Positions 54,875 to 64,000 of a stretch of DNA of 64,000 nucleotides are shown here, one piece after another; positions within the stretch are counted from its first letter, which is position 1; each line of letters opens with the position of its first letter. The position numbers were made by a program, and so were the translations under genes. Under the pieces are notes generated by a model, which worked only from the letters and a program-made list of their open reading frames with translations, did not search any database and had not been told where the DNA came from. Origin of the DNA: Plantactinospora soyae (lineage in GTDB: Bacteria; Actinomycetota; Actinomycetes; Mycobacteriales; Micromonosporaceae). Location: the NCBI RefSeq assembly GCF_014874095.1, contig NZ_JADBEB010000001.1, positions 9,052,001 to 9,116,000 of the forward strand, read 5' to 3'.

Positions 54875-55569
54875 TCGGGCGCGTCCGGCGGCTGCTAGGT
54901 CAGCGGTCGGTCGCGCGATTCGCCGTACTGCTCCTGGTCCTCGGTCTGTTCGGGCTGGCTCTGTTGCTGGTGCCCCGTCCCGACGTGGCGCAGTTGCCCG
55001 GCCTGGCCGACCGGCTCGGCCCGCTGGCTCCGGTGGCCGCCGTCGGTGGCGGCGCGCTGTTGATGGTGGCGCTGGTGCCCCGGACCGCCGTCACGGTGGT
55101 CTGGGGAGCGATCTTCGGGCCGTTGCTGGGCGCCGGCTACATGCTGGCCGCGGCGTTGCTGGCGGCGGCCGCCGGTTTCGCGGTCGGCCGGCTGCTCGGT
55201 CGGGAGTTCGTCGCGGAACGCGTACGGGGACGGCTGGCCCGGCTCGACCGCTGGTTCACCCGGCAGAGCCTGCTCGGGGTGATCAGCGTCCGGCTGCTCC
55301 CGGTCGGCGGCTTCGGGCTGGTCAGCTACGGCTACGGCACCACGGGTGCCCGGCTGGCGCCGTTCCTGCTGGGCAGCATGCTCGCCTCCGCCCCGTCCGC
55401 GTTCGGGTACGCCGCGGTGGGCGCGGCGGTGGTGTCCCCGGGCGAGGTGAACTGGCTGGCCGTGGCCCCGGCCGGGCTGGGCCTGGTGGCCGCCCTGGCC
55501 CTCGGGGCACGCTGGTGGCGGGCGGAGCGGGCCCGGCCGGTCGATCAGTCGACACCTCGTCCACTTTAG
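54871..55569 (+). CDS. TVP38/TMEM64 (DedA-like) membrane protein
   Basis: 232 residues, about five to six membrane segments. The SNARE-associated (VTT) domain shows PRTAVTVVWGAIFGPLLGAGYMLAAALLAAAAGFAVGRLLGREF (positions about 70-113) and LLPVGGFGLVSYGYGTTGARLAPF (about 145-168). Such proteins are thought to be lipid scramblases or transporters, some recycling undecaprenyl phosphate; the role here is inference from its place after murT-gatD. GTG 54871 overlaps the gatD stop. Confidence 0.85.
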   Translation: MIGRVRRLLGQRSVARFAVLLLVLGLFGLALLLVPRPDVAQLPGLADRLGPLAPVAAVGGGALLMVALVPRTAVTVVWGAIFGPLLGAGYMLAAALLAAAAGFAVGRLLGREFVAERVRGRLARLDRWFTRQSLLGVISVRLLPVGGFGLVSYGYGTTGARLAPFLLGSMLASAPSAFGYAAVGAAVVSPGEVNWLAVAPAGLGLVAALALGARWWRAERARPVDQSTPRPL

Positions 55570-55766
55570 GTTATTTGCCCGAAAAGAACGGAATGGGCGA
55601 TAAGGTGGGGAACACCACCGCCCGATCGAGTGGCAGCTTTACCGGGCGGGTGGCCAGTCCTCACCCCGGGGTCGGCAACCCCCGCTCCGGGGTGAGCGGT
55701 CCCACCGACGGCCGACGGCCTCGGCGGGGTACGCAGTCCACTCCGGAAGGTCAGCGAGGTGGCCCG

Positions 55767-56324
55767 GTGAAGTCGTACGCGGAAACGGCCGGCGCGGTGC
55801 AGGTCGCCGACACCGCCGTGGTGCGCGGCCCCAACTCGGTGGTCGTACGACTCTCCGTCAACGGCACGCTCCGGAACATGCTGATCGAACCCCGGGTCAG
55901 CCTGCTGGACGCCCTCCGGGACCGACTCGACCTCACCGGCGCCAAGAAGGGCTGCAACCAGGGCGCCTGCGGGGCGTGCACGGTCTGGGTGGACAAGCGG
56001 CGGGTCCTGGCCTGTCTGACCCTGGCGATCACCTGCGAAACCCGCGAGGTGACCACGATCGAGGGGCTCTCCGACGGGGTGGACCTGCATCCGATGCAGC
56101 AGGCGTTCGTGACCCAGGACGCCTTCCAGTGCGGCTACTGCACCCCCGGTCAGATCATGTCGGCGGTGGCCTTCCTGGCCGAGGGGCACGCCACGGACGA
56201 CACGCAGATCCGGGACTGGATGAGCGGCAACATCTGCCGGTGCGCGGCGTACCCGAACATCCGGGCGGCGATCCGGCAGGTCCGCGACGAGGCCGCGACG
56301 GAGGACCCCGATGCGACCGCTTAG
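55767..56324 (+). CDS. PaoA-type [2Fe-2S] subunit of aldehyde/xanthine oxidoreductase
   Basis: 185 residues from GTG 55767. It carries two [2Fe-2S] clusters: a plant-ferredoxin type with C63, C68, C71 and C83 (GCNQGACGACTVW ... LAC), and a second with C122, C125, C157 and C159 (CGYCTPGQ ... NICRCAAYPN). It passes electrons from the molybdenum to the FAD subunit. An in-frame ATG at 55593 would add a 58-residue Ser/Gly/Pro tail and cannot be excluded. It overlaps the next gene by 14 bases. Confidence 0.92.
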   Translation: MKSYAETAGAVQVADTAVVRGPNSVVVRLSVNGTLRNMLIEPRVSLLDALRDRLDLTGAKKGCNQGACGACTVWVDKRRVLACLTLAITCETREVTTIEGLSDGVDLHPMQQAFVTQDAFQCGYCTPGQIMSAVAFLAEGHATDDTQIRDWMSGNICRCAAYPNIRAAIRQVRDEAATEDPDATA

Positions 56325-57327
56325 CTACTCGCGGGTGGCGGACGTCGCGACCGCGATCGGCACCGTCGTCGCGGATCCGGGCAGTTCGTTCCTGGCCGGC
56401 GGCACCACCGAGGTCGACCTGCAACGCATCCAGGTCGCCCGGTCCCGTCGACTCGTCGACATCAACGACCTGCCGCTGCGGCAGATCGAGGAACTTCCCG
56501 GCGGCGGAGTACGGATCGGGGCACTGGCCCGGATGAGCGACGCGGCCCAGTCACTGCCGATCCGGCGCCGGTTCCCGATGCTCTCGCAGTCGCTGTTCCT
56601 CAGCGCCTCGCCGCAACTGCGCAACATGGCGTCGATGGGCGGCAACCTGATGCAACGGGTCCGCTGCGGCTACTTCCGGGACGTGATGGCCCCGTGCAAC
56701 AAGCGGGTGCCCGGCACCGGGTGCAGCGCCCTGACCGGCGTCAACCGTGGCCACGCCGTGCTCGGGACCAGCGAGCACTGCATCGCCACCCACCCCTCCG
56801 ACGCCGCCGTCGCGCTCGTCGCGCTCGACGCCGTGGTGCTGACCCAGGGACCGGCCGGACACGACCAGATCCCGATGGACGACTTCTTCCTGCTGCCCGG
56901 GAACACCCCCGAGCGGGAACATCCGCTCGCACACGGCGAACTGGTGGTGGGCATCGAGGTCCCGCCGATGCCGATGGCGAGTACGTCGCTCTACCTGAAG
57001 GTCCGCGACCGGGAGTCGTACGAGTTCGCGCTCGCCTCGGCCGCCGTCGCGATCTCGCTGGACGCCGGCGTGATCACCGACGTACGGCTGGCGCTGGGCG
57101 GCGTCGCGACCAAGCCCTGGCGGGCGTGGCGGGCCGAACGGGTGCTGACCGGTGCACCCGCGACCGTCGAGACGTTCACTTCGGCGGCCCGGGAGGAACT
57201 CACCGGCGCGGTGTCGCACGGGATGAACGCGTACAAAATCGAACTTGCCACCCGCACCATCGTCCGGGCACTGCACATGGTCACCGGTGACGCCCGGATG
57301 GTCAGCGACGACGGGAATCCGCCATGA
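56311..57327 (+). CDS. PaoB-type FAD subunit with [4Fe-4S] site
   Basis: 338 residues. FAD-binding domain with LAGGTTEVDLQRI (about 28-40) and SMGGNLMQRVRCGYFR (about 108-123). Four cysteines (C119, C129, C138, C157) lie in the CGYFRDVMAPCNKRVPGTGC and HCIATHPSD segments. These are the [4Fe-4S] ligands typical of PaoB/YagS. C-terminal domain CO_deh_flav_C. It accepts electrons from the [2Fe-2S] subunit and passes them to oxygen or another acceptor. The ATG of the next gene overlaps its stop (ATGA). Confidence 0.92.
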   Translation: MRPLSYSRVADVATAIGTVVADPGSSFLAGGTTEVDLQRIQVARSRRLVDINDLPLRQIEELPGGGVRIGALARMSDAAQSLPIRRRFPMLSQSLFLSASPQLRNMASMGGNLMQRVRCGYFRDVMAPCNKRVPGTGCSALTGVNRGHAVLGTSEHCIATHPSDAAVALVALDAVVLTQGPAGHDQIPMDDFFLLPGNTPEREHPLAHGELVVGIEVPPMPMASTSLYLKVRDRESYEFALASAAVAISLDAGVITDVRLALGGVATKPWRAWRAERVLTGAPATVETFTSAAREELTGAVSHGMNAYKIELATRTIVRALHMVTGDARMVSDDGNPP

Positions 57328-59567
57328 GCCCAGCGATCGGGGCCGCCATCGACCGGGTGGACGGCCGCGCCAAGGTCAGCGGCGCCGCCCGGTACTCGGG
57401 CGAGATGAACCTGACCGACCTGCACCACGCCGTACTGGTCGGCGCCCGGATACCCAGCGGTCGGATCATCGGGATCGACTGCCGGCAGGCCAGTGTGGCG
57501 GACGGGGTGCTCGCCGTACTGACCCACCTCGACCTGCCCAAGGTCGCCGTGCAGCCGAAGCTGTTCCCGTCGCTGGCCGGGCTGACCGCGCACGGGCAGA
57601 GCTTCTTCCCGATGCAGGACGACGTGGTGCACTACGCCGGGCAGCCGGTCGCGATGGTCGTCGCCGACACCGTCGAACGCGCCGAGTACGCGGCCACGCT
57701 GGTCGAGGTGAACTACGCCGAGACCCCCTCGGTGACCCTCCTCGACCAGGGACGCGACCAGACGTACGAGCCGGAACGGATCTTCGGCGGGCTGATGCCC
57801 GGCCGGAATCCCACCCGGGGCGACCCGGAGGCGGGGTTCCGAGACGCCGTGATCAAGCTCGACCTCAGCTACCGGTACGCGGCCAACCACCAGAACCCGC
57901 TGGAGCCGTCGACGACCACGGCGGTCTGGGACGACGTCGACCGGTTGACCCTCTACGACGCGACCCAGGGACCGACCGCGACCCAGCTCAGCGTCGCCGA
58001 ACTGCTCGGCCTGCCCCCGACCGTGGTCCGGGTGGTGAGCCACTTCGTCGGCGGCAGCTTCGGCGCCAAGGCACTGATCTGGGCCCATCCGACCCTGGCC
58101 GCGCTCGCCGCCCGTCGGGTCGGCCGGCCGGTACGGCTGGCGTTGAGCCGCGAGCAGATGTTCCACTCCTGCGGACACCGGGAGGAGCAGGAGCAGCGGA
58201 TCAGCATCGGTGCCGGCCCCGACGGCCGGCTGACCTCACTGCGGCACGACAAGATCTCGCTGACCTCGCACTACGACGACTGGGCCGAAACCTCCCTGCT
58301 CTCCGCCGCGATCCTCTACGCCAGCCCGAACTACGCCGGCGGCTACCGGCTGGCCCGGGGCAACACCATCAGCCCGACCTTCACCCGGGGACCCGGGGCG
58401 GCCACCGGGATCTTCGCGCTGGAGTCCGCGATGGACGAACTGGCGTACGAGATCGGCGTCGACCCGATCGAGCTGCGGCTGCGCAACCATGCCGACGTGG
58501 ACCCGTCCACCGGCAACCCGTGGTCGAGCAAGGGGCTCAAGGAGTGCTACCAGCGCGGCGCCGAACTCTTCGGCTGGTCCGAGCGCGACCCGCAGCCGGG
58601 TACCCGCCGCGAGGGGCAGTGGCTGATCGGCACCGGCATGGCCAGCGCCGCATATCCGGTCGCCGCCCCGATCAACCCGCAACGGGCCCGGGCCCGGCTC
58701 TACGCCGACGGCAGTGCGGTCGTCGAGGCCGGCGTCTCCGAGTTCGGCACCGGAATGACCACCGTGATGACCCAGGTCGCCGCGGACGGCCTCGGACTGC
58801 CGGTGGACCGGGTACGTTTCCTCGGCGGCACCACCGACCTGCCCAACATCGCCGCTGCGGTGGGCTCGGCCGGCTCCGGTGCGGCCAGTTCCGCCGTACA
58901 CCTGGCGACCACCGCACTGCGCGACCAGCTGATCGGTCAGGCGGTGGCGGACGGCCAGTCTCCGCTGCACGGCGCCGACCCGTCCGGCGTGGTGGTACGC
59001 GACGGCCGGATGTGCCTGCGCGACCACCCCGACACCGGCGAGACGTACGTCGACCTGCTCCAGCGCAACCACATGCCCGACGTCGAGGCGCTGGGCAGCT
59101 GGATGCCGACCCCACCGGACGGTGGCGGGCACGGCATGCACACCTTCGGGGCACAGTTCGCCGAGGTCGCCGTCGACGCCGACCTGGGCCTGGTCCGGGT
59201 ACGCCGCCTCGTCGGTGTCTTCGCGCCCGGCCGGATACTGAACCGCAAGACCGCGCACAGCCAGCTGATGGGCGGGATGCTGTGGGGGCTGGGCCAGGCG
59301 CTGCTGGAGGCGACCCGGATGGACCCGTACACCGGTCGGTGGGCCAACGCCAGCCTCGCCGACTACCTCGTCCCGGTCAACGCCGATGCCCCGGACATCA
59401 CCATCGACACCATCGAGGTCCCGGACCAGGTGGTGAACCCGCTGGGCGTCAAAGGAGTCGGTGAGATCGGCATCGTCGGCACCGCCGCCGCGATCGCCAA
59501 CGCCGTACACCACGCCACCGGCCGCCGGATCCGCCACCTCCCCATCACCCTCGAAGACCTGCTGTAG
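57324..59567 (+). CDS. PaoC-type molybdopterin subunit
   Basis: 747 residues, the large molybdenum-binding subunit. Domains are Ald_Xan_dh_C (about 17-125, with YAGQPVAMVVADTVERAEYA) and MoCoBD. The MoCoBD region has the GTEMPASHFVGGSFGAK-type stretch VSHFVGGSFGAKALIW (about 231-246) and the conserved active-site glutamate E714 in GVGEIGIVG. With the two preceding subunits it forms an alpha-beta-gamma enzyme that oxidises aldehydes with water. The substrate cannot be told. No PaoD/XdhC-type maturation protein lies beside it. A repeat-family hairpin follows the stop. Confidence 0.93.
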   Translation: MSPAIGAAIDRVDGRAKVSGAARYSGEMNLTDLHHAVLVGARIPSGRIIGIDCRQASVADGVLAVLTHLDLPKVAVQPKLFPSLAGLTAHGQSFFPMQDDVVHYAGQPVAMVVADTVERAEYAATLVEVNYAETPSVTLLDQGRDQTYEPERIFGGLMPGRNPTRGDPEAGFRDAVIKLDLSYRYAANHQNPLEPSTTTAVWDDVDRLTLYDATQGPTATQLSVAELLGLPPTVVRVVSHFVGGSFGAKALIWAHPTLAALAARRVGRPVRLALSREQMFHSCGHREEQEQRISIGAGPDGRLTSLRHDKISLTSHYDDWAETSLLSAAILYASPNYAGGYRLARGNTISPTFTRGPGAATGIFALESAMDELAYEIGVDPIELRLRNHADVDPSTGNPWSSKGLKECYQRGAELFGWSERDPQPGTRREGQWLIGTGMASAAYPVAAPINPQRARARLYADGSAVVEAGVSEFGTGMTTVMTQVAADGLGLPVDRVRFLGGTTDLPNIAAAVGSAGSGAASSAVHLATTALRDQLIGQAVADGQSPLHGADPSGVVVRDGRMCLRDHPDTGETYVDLLQRNHMPDVEALGSWMPTPPDGGGHGMHTFGAQFAEVAVDADLGLVRVRRLVGVFAPGRILNRKTAHSQLMGGMLWGLGQALLEATRMDPYTGRWANASLADYLVPVNADAPDITIDTIEVPDQVVNPLGVKGVGEIGIVGTAAAIANAVHHATGRRIRHLPITLEDLL

Positions 59568-59580
59568 ATGCAAGGAAGGT

Positions 59581-59638
59581 GTGTAAGGAAGGGCCCCTTA
59601 TTATCGTTTTCCGTTGTAGAAGGGCCCCTTCCTAACAC
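59581..59638 (+). terminator. Repeat-family hairpin after the molybdopterin gene (copy 2)
   Basis: Arms gtgtaaggaagggcccctt (59581-59599) and aagggccccttcctaacac (59620-59638) pair in 17 of 19 positions around a 20-base loop that contains tatcgttttcc. It starts 14 bases after the stop. It matches the hairpin after dnaE1 in stem and loop and has the same orientation relative to its gene. Confidence 0.8.
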
Positions 59639-59746
59639 CCTGGCCCGAGACGGCGCCGCGCGTTGGCCTAGTGCGGGCGCGGCTCGGCGACCTTGCGCCA
59701 GCCCCAGGCGGCGTAAGGCGTACGCGTTTCCGCTCTGACGGTCCCC

Positions 59747-60055
59747 TCAGAGGGGGTACCCGAGGGTTGCGAAGTTGTCGCACGCCACCCTGTGCTCGGC
59801 TTCGTTGATCCAGAACGAGCAGAGCACCATCGTGAACGACGCCCGCTGACCGACGGCGGTGCCTCGGATCCGTACCGACCACAGGTCTGGGAATCCGGGC
59901 TCCCGCTGGGCACCCTCGTACGGGTCCTCCATCCGGGTCAGGATCCACTCAGCGACAACGAACCGCAGGTCCGGCGATGGATTGTCGCGATCGGCCCAGG
60001 CTTCGAAGCGGTCTTCGAAGTCCGCCAACTGCCACAATCCGCGCCCGTCAGGCAC
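59747..60055 (-). CDS. Putative toxin partner of the Panacea antitoxin
   Basis: 102 residues, no named family. The N terminus reads PDGRGLWQLADFEDRFEAWADRD (positions about 2-24). A helix with LRFVVAEWILTRMEDPYEG follows, then FPDLWSVRIRGTAV and ASFTMVLCSFWINEAEHRVACDNFATLGYPL (positions about 55-102). This could be a small alpha/beta RelE/ParE-like fold, but no catalytic residues are clear. It starts at GTG 60055, overlapping the Panacea gene by 8 bases (GTGCCTGA), so both are co-translated. The adjacency to a Panacea gene, not the sequence, suggests toxicity. Confidence 0.6.
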   Translation of the reverse strand: MPDGRGLWQLADFEDRFEAWADRDNPSPDLRFVVAEWILTRMEDPYEGAQREPGFPDLWSVRIRGTAVGQRASFTMVLCSFWINEAEHRVACDNFATLGYPL

Positions 60056-60617
60056 TCCGCCCCAGTTGTGCCCGCAGCTCCGCTACCTGGGCGCGCAACC
60101 GCTCCGGGTCGTCGGGTCGCGGGTTCGGGTTGCGGCGCGCTTCGGCGCCCTTGAGGATCGCCCGCACCTCGGCGGCGTCGACGGGTGTCTCATCGTCGTC
60201 GTCCAGCGCGCCGGTGGTGGTGAAGTAGTCCCGTAGCCAGTCCAGCTCGATCCGGGCTGACTCGCCTGGCATCCGGGCGGTATTGGCGTACTGCCACGGG
60301 GTTTCGGAGTGGGTGAGGTGTTCCAGGTCGGTGCCGGTGAGCTTGCCGTAGCGGGAGACGACGTAGCCGATGGTGTTGAGTTCGGCTTCACCGAGTCGCT
60401 GGGGACCTGGGATGTCACCGCTGCGTTCGGCTCGCCAGAGGGTGCCGACGACCGGACCCATGTCCCAGGCCGAGATCGCCTCACCAAACAGAGGTGTGCC
60501 GAATGCGGCCAGATGGTGCCCTTGGCAGTAGTAGAGCAGTTTGTGCAGCTTCTTTGTCGGTAGACCGGGAAGCCGGGCGCGGAGCGCTGCGGCTACGTCG
60601 TGGGCTGACACGGTCAT
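60048..60617 (-). CDS. Panacea (DUF4065/SocA-like) antitoxin domain protein
   Basis: 189 residues. The Panacea domain runs from ~5 to ~130, with PTKKLHKLLYYCQGHHLAAFGTPLFGEAISAWDMGPVVGTLW (positions about 20-61). This is the family signature (KLxKLLYYxQG ... PLFxExIxAWxxGPVV). The C-terminal ~50 residues are charged and coiled (DDPERLRAQVAELRAQLG). The domain is known as an antitoxin that pairs with unrelated toxins and as a proteolysis adaptor. ATG 60617 is 6 bases after a TAGGCT box. The overlapping downstream gene is the presumed toxin. Confidence 0.85.
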   Translation of the reverse strand: MTVSAHDVAAALRARLPGLPTKKLHKLLYYCQGHHLAAFGTPLFGEAISAWDMGPVVGTLWRAERSGDIPGPQRLGEAELNTIGYVVSRYGKLTGTDLEHLTHSETPWQYANTARMPGESARIELDWLRDYFTTTGALDDDDETPVDAAEVRAILKGAEARRNPNPRPDDPERLRAQVAELRAQLGRSA

Positions 60618-60938
60618 TGCGCCAGCCTACTTTCCTGATCTCTGCCGTGGGGGGCGCCACGCGTCGCGGGTCGCTCGCACATGCGTACGAGAGTGCCAGG
60701 TACGTCCGACAAGGTTGGGCGAACGCCTGCGACATCCGTCGCCGGCCCGGTTGTGCATCAGGGAGGTTGGTGTGACGATTGGTAAACCTTCATTACAGTT
60801 ACTCGGGATATCGCCCTTAAGTTCGCAAGTTACTCACTTCGCTTAAGTCGGATATTGACGCAAGATCCTTTGAGTCATAGCGTGTCATCGATCGCCGCGC
60901 CCCACCCCCACCGCGCGGCGACGAGCGAGAGGACGCGC
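60618..60938. promoter_or_regulatory. Divergent intergenic region with repeat pair
   Basis: 321 bases between the Panacea and ThuA-lectin genes; no gene seen. -10 box TAGGCT for the antitoxin (minus strand, 60629-60624). A low-GC part (60770-60865) contains two CTTAAGT copies (60818 and 60842 region) flanking aagttcgcaagttactcacttcg, an imperfect inverted repeat. It could bind a regulator of the secreted gene. Confidence 0.5.
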
Positions 60939-62240
60939 ATGATCGGCCGTACCCGCACCAGCCTGACCCGACGACTGGCCCAGTTCCTCGCGCTGTTCCT
61001 GGCGCTGGCCACCGTCTTCGCCCAGCCCGCCTACGGCACTGCCCGAGCCGCCGCCGCCCCGGCCTTCAACGTGATCGCCTTCTACAACGGCACCTGGGAC
61101 GCGGCCCACATCAGCTTCGTCAAGGAAGCCAACCAGCGGTTTCCGCAGCTCGCCGCCGAGCACAACTTCTCCTACACCGCCACCACTGACTGGAGCCGGC
61201 TCAACGCCGCCAACCTGGCCCAGTACCAGGTGGTGATGTTCCTGGACGACCTGCCGCCGGCCGCGCAGCGCCCGGCGTTTGAGCAGTACATGCGGGGTGG
61301 CGGCGGCTGGCTCGGCTTCCACGTCTCCGCGTTCACCACCAACCCGGGCGGCTGGGACTGGTACCACAACCAGTTCCTCGGCACCGGCGCGTTCCAGTCC
61401 AACACCTGGGGACCGACCACCGCCGTGCTGCGGGTCGAGGACCGCGCCCACCCGTCCACCGTCCGGCTGCCCGCCACCTTCACCTCGGCGGTGAGCGAGT
61501 GGTACAGCTGGAGCCGCGACCTGCGGACCAACCCGAACATCGACATCCTGGCCTCGGTCGACCCGAGCAGCTTCCCGCTCGGCACCGACCCCAACCAGAC
61601 CTGGCGCAGCGGCTACTACCCGATCATGTGGACGAACACCAACTACAAGATGTTGTACGCGAACTTCGGCCACAACGCGATGGACTACGCCAACAACGTG
61701 CCGCTGTCCTCCACCTTCGCCAGCGAGGTGCAGAACCGGTTCCTGATCGACGGGCTGCTCTGGCTCGGCGGGGGCGGCGGTACCACTCCCCCACCGTCCG
61801 ACCCGATCTCCCCGACCGCCTGGTACAGCCTGGTCAACCGGGGCAGCGGCAAGTGTGTCGACGCCCGGGCCGCCGGCACCACCAACGGCACCGCCATCCA
61901 GCAGTACGCCTGCAACACGAGCCTCGCCCAGCAGTACCAGTTCCAGCCGACCAGCGGCGGCCACGTACGGGTGAACAACCGCGCGAACAGCGCCCAGGTG
62001 ATCGACGTGACGAACGTGTCCACCGCCGACAACGCCGCGATCCAGCTCTGGAGCTACGGCGGCGGCAACAACCAGCAGTGGCAGGCGGTACCGGAGACCG
62101 GCGGCTACCACCGGCTGGTGAACCGGCTCAGCGGAAAGTGCCTGGACGTCCCGGGCGCCTCCACCGCCGACAGCGTGCAACTGGTGCAGTACGCCTGCAA
62201 CGGCAGCGCCGCCCAGTCGTTCCGGCTCGTACAGCGGTAG
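60939..62240 (+). CDS. Secreted ThuA-domain protein with ricin-type lectin domain
   Basis: 433 residues. A signal peptide (about 1-37: IGRTRTSLTRRLAQFLALFLALATVFAQP then AxAAA) precedes a ThuA-like domain (about 40-270, FNVIAFYNGTWDAAHISFVKEANQRFPQLA). The domain reads RGGGGWLGFHVSAF and WTNTNYKMLYANFGHNAMDYANN, typical of ThuA class I glutamine-amidotransferase-like folds. A Gly/Thr/Pro linker leads to a CBM13/ricin B lectin (about 289-433) with repeated SGKCxD and QW-type motifs. The domain pair suggests polysaccharide-related action; activity unknown. ATG 60939 follows gagagga. Confidence 0.87.
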   Translation: MIGRTRTSLTRRLAQFLALFLALATVFAQPAYGTARAAAAPAFNVIAFYNGTWDAAHISFVKEANQRFPQLAAEHNFSYTATTDWSRLNAANLAQYQVVMFLDDLPPAAQRPAFEQYMRGGGGWLGFHVSAFTTNPGGWDWYHNQFLGTGAFQSNTWGPTTAVLRVEDRAHPSTVRLPATFTSAVSEWYSWSRDLRTNPNIDILASVDPSSFPLGTDPNQTWRSGYYPIMWTNTNYKMLYANFGHNAMDYANNVPLSSTFASEVQNRFLIDGLLWLGGGGGTTPPPSDPISPTAWYSLVNRGSGKCVDARAAGTTNGTAIQQYACNTSLAQQYQFQPTSGGHVRVNNRANSAQVIDVTNVSTADNAAIQLWSYGGGNNQQWQAVPETGGYHRLVNRLSGKCLDVPGASTADSVQLVQYACNGSAAQSFRLVQR

Positions 62241-62275
62241 GGCCCGGGCCACGGTAAGCGGACCGCCAGGGCTCA

Positions 62276-62326
62276 CCTGGACACCAGCGGCGCTAACGGC
62301 TTCGCATAACGCCTCTGGTGTCCAGG
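62276..62326. terminator. Hairpin terminator between convergent genes
   Basis: 17-bp stem with one mismatch (cctggacaccagcggcg / cgcctctggtgtccagg, 62276-62292 and 62310-62326), 17-base loop. It lies between the lectin gene stop and leuS and can serve both strands. Confidence 0.7.
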
Positions 62327-62384
62327 TCGACGGTCCAGGTCGACAGTCCAGGTCGACGATCCAGGTCCCCTGTCCAGGTCGCCG
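62320..62384. repeat. Five 13-bp tandem repeats
   Basis: Units gtccaggtcgacg, gtccaggtcgaca, gtccaggtcgacg, atccaggtcccct and gtccaggtcgccg follow each other without gaps. The first overlaps the right arm of the terminator. They lie 25 bases from the end of leuS. Confidence 0.9.
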
Positions 62385-62408
62385 AGCGGAATGCCCGGCG
62401 GGGCCGGG

Positions 62409-64000
<1,592 letters not shown>

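Noticed and set aside
55593-55766. N-terminal extension of the [2Fe-2S] subunit from ATG 55593
   Set aside because: The added 58 residues are low complexity and not part of the family; not excluded, but the shorter start fits better.
59651-59746. Possible short gene or attachment site after the molybdopterin gene
   Set aside because: No coding pattern and no tRNA-like or att-like repeat; only a weak cccctcagagggg hairpin at the toxin 3' end.

Overview
This high-GC, densely coded window looks like the chromosome of an actinobacterium of the Micromonosporaceae (Micromonospora or a close relative). The evidence is the bifunctional PriA in the histidine operon, a Wag31/DivIVA-SepF-FtsZ division cluster, an MurT/GatD pair, frequent GTG starts, and several promoters whose -10 box sits 6-9 bases before the start codon (leaderless mRNAs). 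No rRNA, tRNA, CRISPR array, insertion sequence, prophage or biosynthetic gene cluster was seen.

Layout. 1-9.5 kb: the end of a sensor kinase, a PepSY protein, a DUF6891-like protein, a long-chain acyl-CoA synthetase, a STAS/ATPase regulator, a Nudix hydrolase, and a divergent MocR-type regulator/YczE membrane protein pair with a direct-repeat operator. 9.5-16.4 kb (minus strand): hisD-hisC-hisB-[56-aa membrane peptide]-hisH-[108-aa membrane protein]-priA-ohr-hisF. 16.4-22 kb: a LON-domain protein, a DUF2567 membrane protein and dnaE1. 22.4-27.7 kb: a MinD/ParA-like ATPase with an odd P-loop and a membrane partner, then an rluD-like gene, lspA and a DksA/TraR zinc-finger gene. 28.1-30.8 kb: a K+/H+-type antiporter, a DUF167 protein and a membrane protein.

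30.9-49.5 kb is the division and cell-wall (dcw) cluster on the minus strand. In transcription order it reads mraZ-rsmH-ftsL-ftsI-murE-murF-mraY-ftsW-murG-murC-ftsQ-ftsZ-yggS-sepF-yggT-wag31. MraZ has a clear three-repeat operator upstream of its own gene. Two genes normally found here are absent: murD (between mraY and ftsW) and pgeF/ylmD (after ftsZ). Beyond mraZ lie a large SF1 helicase (minus strand) and, divergently, murT-gatD for lipid II amidation plus a TVP38-like membrane protein.

55.7-59.6 kb encodes a three-subunit PaoABC-type molybdenum aldehyde oxidoreductase. It is followed by a probable toxin-antitoxin pair (Panacea/DUF4065 antitoxin plus a 102-aa unknown protein), a secreted ThuA-ricin lectin protein, and the 3' two-thirds of leuS, which runs off the window end.

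The main points for follow-up are the Panacea pair with its uncharacterised partner, the missing murD and pgeF in an organism group with an unusual wall peptide, a repeated hairpin family placed directly after stop codons in the same orientation, an lspA gene with no ATG/GTG/TTG start, and a previously easy-to-miss 56-aa gene inside the his operon.
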